The notes beneath the pieces are model-generated. The model ran no database searches, was not told where the DNA came from, and saw nothing but the letters and a program-made list of their open reading frames with translations. This document shows positions 59,592-64,000 of a DNA stretch of 64,000 nucleotides, piece by piece. This DNA comes from Mucilaginibacter geliditolerans (GTDB lineage: Bacteria; Bacteroidota; Bacteroidia; Sphingobacteriales; Sphingobacteriaceae). Each line of letters begins with the position of its first letter. The stretch's first letter is position 1. The position numbers and the translations under genes are program-made. Where the stretch lies: positions 310,001 to 374,000 of the forward strand of contig NZ_JACHBY010000003.1 of the NCBI RefSeq assembly GCF_014200495.1, written 5' to 3'.

Positions 59592-60962
59592 TCAGCCTTT
59601 GCTTATTTTAAGTGTCATACCCGGCTGTAACTGACCATGCTTTAAACCATTTAATGATTTAATATGCTCAACCGATGCACCATCAAATTTGGCGGCAATT
59701 ACGCTCAACGTATCGCCGCGTTTAACTTTATAGGTTATATAAGTCCGGGTTTCTTTAGAGGATGAGGAAGCGTCTTCTTTATCGGCGCTTAATTTAAGCT
59801 TTTGGCCGACTGCCGGTTTGTGGTGCAGGTGGTTCCAGTTTTTCAGGTCCTGCACATCAACGCCATAACGATCAGCAATATCCGACAACGTTTCCCCCCT
59901 TTTCACCTTATGGTAGGCAGGCCTGTGCTCGGGTCTTTCTTCCGCATAAGAAACATAGCTTGCATGCGCCGGTAATACGGGCGAAATAACACCGCTATTC
60001 AGTGCATCGTATAGTGCTGAGTAAGATTTACTGTTACATTGCGGAATAATAAGCCTGCGCGGGTTAGCCGGGCTGCCATTTATCATTTGTGTGCGGTAGG
60101 CCGGGTTTAACAGCGCTAAAACCCTGTAATCCATATTTAAGATATTGGAGATATTGCCAAGGGAAATGGACCTATCAACCAAAACGGTATCTATATTTCT
60201 TGAAAAACTACAAGGCTGGGCAATAATATTATGCTTGCCATAATAATTCATGAGGTAAGCAACGGCTATGTAAGCGGGTACATAATTGCGGGTTTCAAGC
60301 GGAAGGTATTGGCGAATGGACCAGAAATCATTGGCCCCGGCTTTGGCAATGGCATTTTCCACATTGCTTTTACCACAATTATATGACGCGATGGCTAACA
60401 GCCAGTCGCCGAATTCTTCATAAGCATCTTTAAGATAAGCGGCGGCAGCATAGCTGGCACGCACAGGGTCGCGGCGTTCATCAATATAGCCATCCATACT
60501 TAAGCCATATAATCTGGCTGTGGTTGACATGAACTGCCACGGACCGGTAGCGCCTACCCTTGATACCGCATTAGGATCAAGTTTCGACTCCACTACCGAT
60601 AAGTATTCAATTTCAACAGGGATACCCGCAGCGCGGAACACCTTTTCGTAGATAGGGAAATAATATTTAGCCAGGCCAATCACCTGCCCCATTTCGTCGC
60701 GGTTGTTGGCGTAAATGTCAATGTAGTTTTGTACGTACTCGTTATAATCTAAAGGGACATCTTTTTTAAGGGAATCAAGGCGATGTTTTATGTTAGTTTG
60801 ATAGCCGGTAAGCTGTGCCTGATTTGCAGCAGCATGTGCAAATGTGGTATCGCCAAAAGTTTGCGTAGAAGCCGGGGCTATAAAGCCGGCAGCAAAAATT
60901 GTATTAGTTTTAACAATTAGGAGTAATAAAATACAGATAATAAAAGTAAATAATCTCTTCAT
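59592..60962 (-). CDS. LysM lytic transglycosylase (MltD type)
   Basis: 456 residues. Signal peptide (LFTFIICILLLLIVKTNTIF). SLT domain from about 100: the catalytic Glu in EIEYLSVVESKLDPNAVSRV, then GATGPWQFMSTTARLYGLSM and LLAIASYNCGKSNVENAIAK, all hallmarks of family 1D (MltD). Two LysM domains follow: YHKVKRGETLSDIADRYGVD and YKVKRGDTLSVIAAKFDGAS, which bind glycan strands. Cleaves peptidoglycan to 1,6-anhydroMurNAc ends during growth and division. Monocistronic between two repeat-rich gaps. Confidence 0.95.
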   Translation of the reverse strand: MKRLFTFIICILLLLIVKTNTIFAAGFIAPASTQTFGDTTFAHAAANQAQLTGYQTNIKHRLDSLKKDVPLDYNEYVQNYIDIYANNRDEMGQVIGLAKYYFPIYEKVFRAAGIPVEIEYLSVVESKLDPNAVSRVGATGPWQFMSTTARLYGLSMDGYIDERRDPVRASYAAAAYLKDAYEEFGDWLLAIASYNCGKSNVENAIAKAGANDFWSIRQYLPLETRNYVPAYIAVAYLMNYYGKHNIIAQPCSFSRNIDTVLVDRSISLGNISNILNMDYRVLALLNPAYRTQMINGSPANPRRLIIPQCNSKSYSALYDALNSGVISPVLPAHASYVSYAEERPEHRPAYHKVKRGETLSDIADRYGVDVQDLKNWNHLHHKPAVGQKLKLSADKEDASSSSKETRTYITYKVKRGDTLSVIAAKFDGASVEHIKSLNGLKHGQLQPGMTLKISKG

Positions 60963-61028
60963 TTATTATAGGGATTTAAAACTAAAAACGTTGGCTTGCG
61001 TCAACATTTTTACTAATGTATTAAATTT

Positions 61029-62453
61029 TTATAGCCCCAGGAAATATTCAGAGAAATTTAACAACTCTTGCTCCTCAAATTGCCCGGTAATTAATTGTAA
61101 ACCTAACGGCAAACCTTTGCTATTATTGCCCGCAGGCAATGAAATTGCCGGAACACCAGATAACGAAGCCTGAACGGTAAAAATATCTGCCAGGTAAGTT
61201 ACAACCGGATCGCTTTCCTCCTTGCCTATTGCGTATGCAGGTTCGGGGGCTGTTGGGGTAAGTATAAAATCGTATTCCTGTAATATTTCTTCTGTTTTTT
61301 GGCGGATGAGGCGGCGCGCCTTTTGTGCCTTGGCATAGTAAGCATCGTAATAACCGGCACTTAACACAAATGTGCCAAGCATTATACGGCGCTTTACCTC
61401 TTTGCCAAAACCTTCGGAACGTGATTTTTTATAGGCTGATTGCAGATCGGATGCCTCAGGGCTCCGGTAACCATAATGTACGCCATCAAAGCGTGCAAGG
61501 TTTGATGAAGCCTCGGCAGTAGCCAGGATATAGTACGATGGTACCATGTAATCCAAATAATCAAAAGCTATAGGGTTTACGGTATGGCCTTCGGCTCGCA
61601 ACTTATCAATATATTTACTCAGTGTATTTTTTACCTCAGCATCTACACCCGGACTGGATAATGATTCCTGCAGATAGGCGATCTTTTTCTTTTCCGGCGC
61701 TTTAATATTCGCACTGAATGCGGGAACAGGCTTTTGGGCCAGTGTGCTGTCATACTCATCGGGGCCTGCCATAACTTCCAATAACAGGGCGGCATCCTCT
61801 ACAGATCTGGTGATCGGGCCCACCTGATCGAAAGATGAGGCATAAGCTATTATGCCATACCTTGAAATACGGCCATAAGTGGGTTTAAGGCCGATAAGCC
61901 CACAAAATGAGGCGGGCTGCCTTACTGAACCACCAGTATCGGTACCTATGGCTGCATGGCACATACCGGCCTGCACCGCTACCGCGGAACCACCTGATGA
62001 ACCACCCGACACTTTAGTATTATCGGCATAGTTTTTTACCGGGCCATAATATGAGCTCTCATTACTGGCGCCCATGGCAAACTCATCGCAATTACAGCGA
62101 CCTATGATTATGGCATCTTCGGCCAATAAACGCTCAACTATGGTTGAGGAATAAATGGAGGTAAAACCTTCTAAAATTTTTGATGATGCGGATACCTTGT
62201 GATCTTTATAGCAGATATTATCTTTTATTCCGATAACCATGCCTGCAAGTTTACCGGCACTCCCAAGCTGGATGCGGGAATCAATATCATTGGCACGTGT
62301 TAATGCTTCCTGTTCAAACACTTCGTTAAAAGCATTTAAATGGGCATGCTGTTTAATTTTTTCTAAATAACCTTTTACCAGTTTTTCAACAGTAATTTCC
62401 CCACTTTGCAACCCGCTCTTTATTTCAGTTAAAGAGGAATAGAATTTAGCCAT
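61029..62453 (-). CDS. gatA: aspartyl/glutamyl-tRNA amidotransferase subunit A
   Basis: 474 residues from ATG 62453 (MAKFYSSLTEIKSGLQSGEI). The longer frame to 62678 translates repeat DNA (its extra 75 residues read as FKSS/LKSSNQQ words) and is rejected. Amidase signature: catalytic Lys in GMVIGIKDNICYKDHKVSAS, the cis-Ser/Ser pair in VSGGSSGGSAVAVQAGMCHA and IGTDTGGSVRQPASFCGLIG. Transfers ammonia from Gln to misacylated Glu-tRNA(Gln)/Asp-tRNA(Asn) with GatB and GatC, which are not in this window. Confidence 0.97.
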   Translation of the reverse strand: MAKFYSSLTEIKSGLQSGEITVEKLVKGYLEKIKQHAHLNAFNEVFEQEALTRANDIDSRIQLGSAGKLAGMVIGIKDNICYKDHKVSASSKILEGFTSIYSSTIVERLLAEDAIIIGRCNCDEFAMGASNESSYYGPVKNYADNTKVSGGSSGGSAVAVQAGMCHAAIGTDTGGSVRQPASFCGLIGLKPTYGRISRYGIIAYASSFDQVGPITRSVEDAALLLEVMAGPDEYDSTLAQKPVPAFSANIKAPEKKKIAYLQESLSSPGVDAEVKNTLSKYIDKLRAEGHTVNPIAFDYLDYMVPSYYILATAEASSNLARFDGVHYGYRSPEASDLQSAYKKSRSEGFGKEVKRRIMLGTFVLSAGYYDAYYAKAQKARRLIRQKTEEILQEYDFILTPTAPEPAYAIGKEESDPVVTYLADIFTVQASLSGVPAISLPAGNNSKGLPLGLQLITGQFEEQELLNFSEYFLGL

Positions 62454-63088
62454 GCGGCTAAAATAAAAATTAAAATTGATTTGGAGACTTGTTGATTTGA
62501 AGATTTGGTGATGTACCGGTTTGAAGACTTGTTGATTTGAAGATTTGAGGATGTGCTGATTTGAGGAAAATGTTAATTTGAAGATTTGAAAATGTGCTGA
62601 TTTGAGGATGACGGATCGTCTGTTCAAGCGTCTACGCATGAACAGGCGACGAAATAATAACGCGCTCCGGTAACTCACCCGGCTTCGCTAAGCCGCTCGT
62701 CTGCCCTCTCTTCGCCGTTGGCGGAAAGAGGGCGATTGAATTATAGCTTATTTGAAGTGATCTTACTCCAGCATCATTGCGAGGAACGAAGCAATCCCCG
62801 ACTGTAAAGAGATATTCCGTTGGCTCAAGCGTCTACGCTTACCTGACATTAAAAAAAACAACATGATTTTGTAGGATCTTTAGCGTGGACGCTAAAATCT
62901 TTTTTCATTCAAGCGTGGGCGCTTGAACGGGCGGGAAATAATGTTGATTTGAAGATTTGAGGATGTGCTGATTTGAAGATGCACTACCTTTTAACTTAGA
63001 AAATGATCTGAAAATTTGAAGACATACCAACTGATAGCGGTAATTTAACCTTCAAATTTTCAAATCAACATATTTTCAAATAAAGTTT
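62454..63088. repeat. 635-bp gap: mosaic of four repeat families
   Basis: No gene is seen here. GATTTGAAGATTTG words at about 62475-62608 and again at 62940-62985 in the same orientation, with inverted partners TTCAAATTTTCAAATCAAC at about 63050-63080. Between them lie AAGCGT-ACGCTT hairpins (62619-62645; 62820-62935), a CCCTCTCTTCGCCGTTGGCGG hairpin (about 62703-62732) and a GCGAGGAACGAAGCAAT half of the 22286 family. The layout suggests later elements inserted into an earlier word palindrome. Confidence 0.75.
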
Positions 63089-63268
63089 TTATACTTTAGG
63101 TTTGTCGTCGGTATTTGTGGTAGTAGTACCCTCGCCGTTTTGCGCGTCTTTAAATTCCTTAACCCCTTTTCCTAAACCTTTCATTAGTTCAGGAATTTTT
63201 TTACCTCCAAACATCAATAATATTACGCCGAATATTAAGATGAGCATTACTGGTGATTCTAATCCCAT
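63089..63268 (-). CDS. tatA: TatA/E-family twin-arginine translocase subunit, small
   Basis: 59 residues, read from the minus strand ATG at 63268 (MGLESPVMLILIFGVILLMF). One transmembrane helix, then the amphipathic helix with FGGKKIPELMKGLGKGVKEF, the TatA hallmark (F-G-x-K-x-x-P-x-L). The short acidic tail ends TTTTNTDDKPKV. Exports folded proteins with TatC, which is not in the window. It lies 37 bp downstream of the second TatA-like gene. Confidence 0.93.
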   Translation of the reverse strand: MGLESPVMLILIFGVILLMFGGKKIPELMKGLGKGVKEFKDAQNGEGTTTTNTDDKPKV

Positions 63269-63305
63269 GATTTTAAGTTTTTATATTATGATTTATATAC
63301 TGTAC

Positions 63306-63749
63306 TTATGATTTAACTTCTTCCTGCGGTGATTTAAGCGACTCAATAGGTGTTTCCCTTAAATGAGCCGGCTCAGCAGGTGTATTAGGTTCGTGGTGTA
63401 CCGGTGCAACTTCGGCTGTTGAGCTTATCTCAGCTACCGGCATTGTATTGGGTGCCGGTGTTATAACAGGTGGTTCAGTTGCCGCTACCACCGGGGCTGC
63501 TGCTGCAGTTTCAGTTGTAGTTGGTGCAGCGTTTGCCTGGTCAGCTTTTTTAGCTTCAAAACTATCAATCTGATTAGTTATTTCACGTTTTACGCCTTCA
63601 GATGCATCTTTAAAATCACGAATGCCCTTACCCAGGCCGCGTGCCAGCTGAGGAAGTTTTTCGCCTCCAAACAATAATAATACCACCAGCATGATGAGCA
63701 TTATTTCCCCTCCGCCAATATCAAAAAACAGAAAAACTGAACTAAACAT
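63306..63749 (-). CDS. TatA/B-family protein with long Ala/Pro/Glu tail
   Basis: 147 residues. N-terminal helix (SSVFLFFDIGGGEIMLIMLV) then LLLFGGEKLPQLARGLGKGI and RDFKDASEGVKREITNQIDS, again the TatA/B fold. After about residue 70 the sequence is a low-complexity Ala/Pro/Thr/Glu linker (APTTTETAAAAPVVAATEPP) of 75 residues, much longer than in normal TatA. May act as a TatB-like subunit. Both TatA-like genes are together and in one direction, upstream of gatA. Confidence 0.9.
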   Translation of the reverse strand: MFSSVFLFFDIGGGEIMLIMLVVLLLFGGEKLPQLARGLGKGIRDFKDASEGVKREITNQIDSFEAKKADQANAAPTTTETAAAAPVVAATEPPVITPAPNTMPVAEISSTAEVAPVHHEPNTPAEPAHLRETPIESLKSPQEEVKS

Positions 63750-63805
63750 AATCTTACTATTAAAAGGTTACAAATATAAACATTTTTAATATTACAAAGT
63801 TTCAA

Positions 63806-64000
63806 TCAATTTGGCGCCAGCCATAATTTAGGGTTAACCGGTGTTGAACCTTTGTACAAATCAAACTCAACATCCGTTTCGCCGGTTGTTGAATCAGTAG
63901 CTACCGTGCCTATTGTTTGCTTCGTAGTTACCTTTTGCCCCTTTGATACACTAACCGATCTAAGGTTTGAGTAAGCTGTAAAATACTCACCATGCCTTAT
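63806..64000 (-). CDS. M23-family (EnvC-like) protein, C-terminal part
   Basis: 64 residues and a stop; the rest lies beyond the right edge. Reads RHGEYFTAYSNLRSVSVSKG, then QTIGTVATDSTTGETDVEFD and LYKGSTPVNPKLWLAPN. It is the end of a peptidase M23 (LytM) domain: the HGEY...YSNL strand and the NPKLWL ending are usual. The second histidine of the HxH zinc motif (normally in an LHFE strand) is VEFD here, so the domain is likely degenerate, as in EnvC-type activators of cell-wall amidases. Confidence 0.8.
   Translation of the reverse strand: MRHGEYFTAYSNLRSVSVSKGQKVTTKQTIGTVATDSTTGETDVEFDLYKGSTPVNPKLWLAPN

Noticed and set aside
62454..62678. 75-residue N-terminal extension of gatA
   Set aside because: It translates GATTTGAAG word-repeat DNA, and the conserved GatA start MAKFYSSL at 62453 gives a normal-length protein.
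62475..63080. Possible CRISPR array
   Set aside because: Repeats are degenerate, of varying spacing and partly inverted; there are no equal-length unique spacers and no cas genes.
1..64000. tRNA or rRNA genes
   Set aside because: I looked through the gaps for cloverleaf-type sequence with a GGTTCGAATCC-like arm and found none; this was by eye only, so a tRNA scan is needed for certainty.

Overview
The window looks like chromosomal DNA of a Bacteroidota bacterium, most probably a Sphingobacteriaceae member (Mucilaginibacter/Pedobacter-like). The evidence is the giant SprA/Sov outer-membrane translocon of type IX secretion next to ruvA, a long SecA, tandem DUF4369-TlpA thioredoxins, a TonB-plug protein without a barrel, the order miaB - sigma-54 activator - lptE - TPR protein - secG - groES - groEL, and many start regions preceded by the Bacteroidota -7 promoter box TAnnTTTG. 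I see no tRNA, rRNA, phage, IS element or CRISPR array. This is mostly core genome with repeat-rich gaps.

Layout. 0-6.3 kb: the end of an SRPBCC protein, a secreted unknown, M20 amidohydrolase, SPOR protein and secA. 6.5-11.5 kb: purD, then three tandem secreted TlpA-like thioredoxins. 11.6-17.1 kb: an arginase-fold protein with an altered metal site, an AraC regulator, an NAD-dependent epimerase/reductase, a small acidic protein, and a phosphoserine phosphatase fused to a SerA-derived tail. 17.2-22.3 kb: UspA, a membrane-anchored unknown, tryptophan 2,3-dioxygenase, a small membrane protein, ilvE, clpS and a secreted glycine-rich protein. 22.5-29 kb: MG2/plug protein, dcd, a run of phosphopantetheinyl transferase - lipB - SGNH lipoprotein, and a PIN toxin-antitoxin pair. 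29-38.2 kb: L-serine dehydratase, CD225 and DUF2752 membrane proteins, and the RDD - SpoIIM - membrane protein - DUF4129 - DUF4350 - MoxR - DUF58 cluster. 38.5-47.3 kb: MscS, groEL/groES, secG, TPR, lptE, sigma-54 activator and miaB. 47.5-64 kb: AsmA-like protein, sprA, ruvA, malic enzyme, LysM lytic transglycosylase, gatA, two TatA-like genes and the end of an M23-family protein.

Themes. Envelope biogenesis is prominent: SecA, SecG, TatA x2, SprA, LptE, an AsmA-like protein, SPOR protein, lytic transglycosylase, M23 protein and TlpA proteins. Serine metabolism appears twice (phosphatase fusion and dehydratase). The gaps hold at least two kinds of repeat: REP-like hairpin families present in several copies, and 'word' palindromes in which each gap carries its own short degenerate word, repeated in tandem and then again in inverted orientation.

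Best candidates for something undescribed: the SerB phosphatase carrying a SerA substrate domain and ACT domain with the NAD-binding domain missing (15832-17124); the word-palindrome class (about a dozen gaps); the arginase-like protein with two changed metal ligands (11592-12773); a 26-bp perfect hairpin against the start of the sigma-54 activator (45642-45745); and a group of genes that look leaderless. All functional statements come from reading the sequence and from known families; no database search was run.
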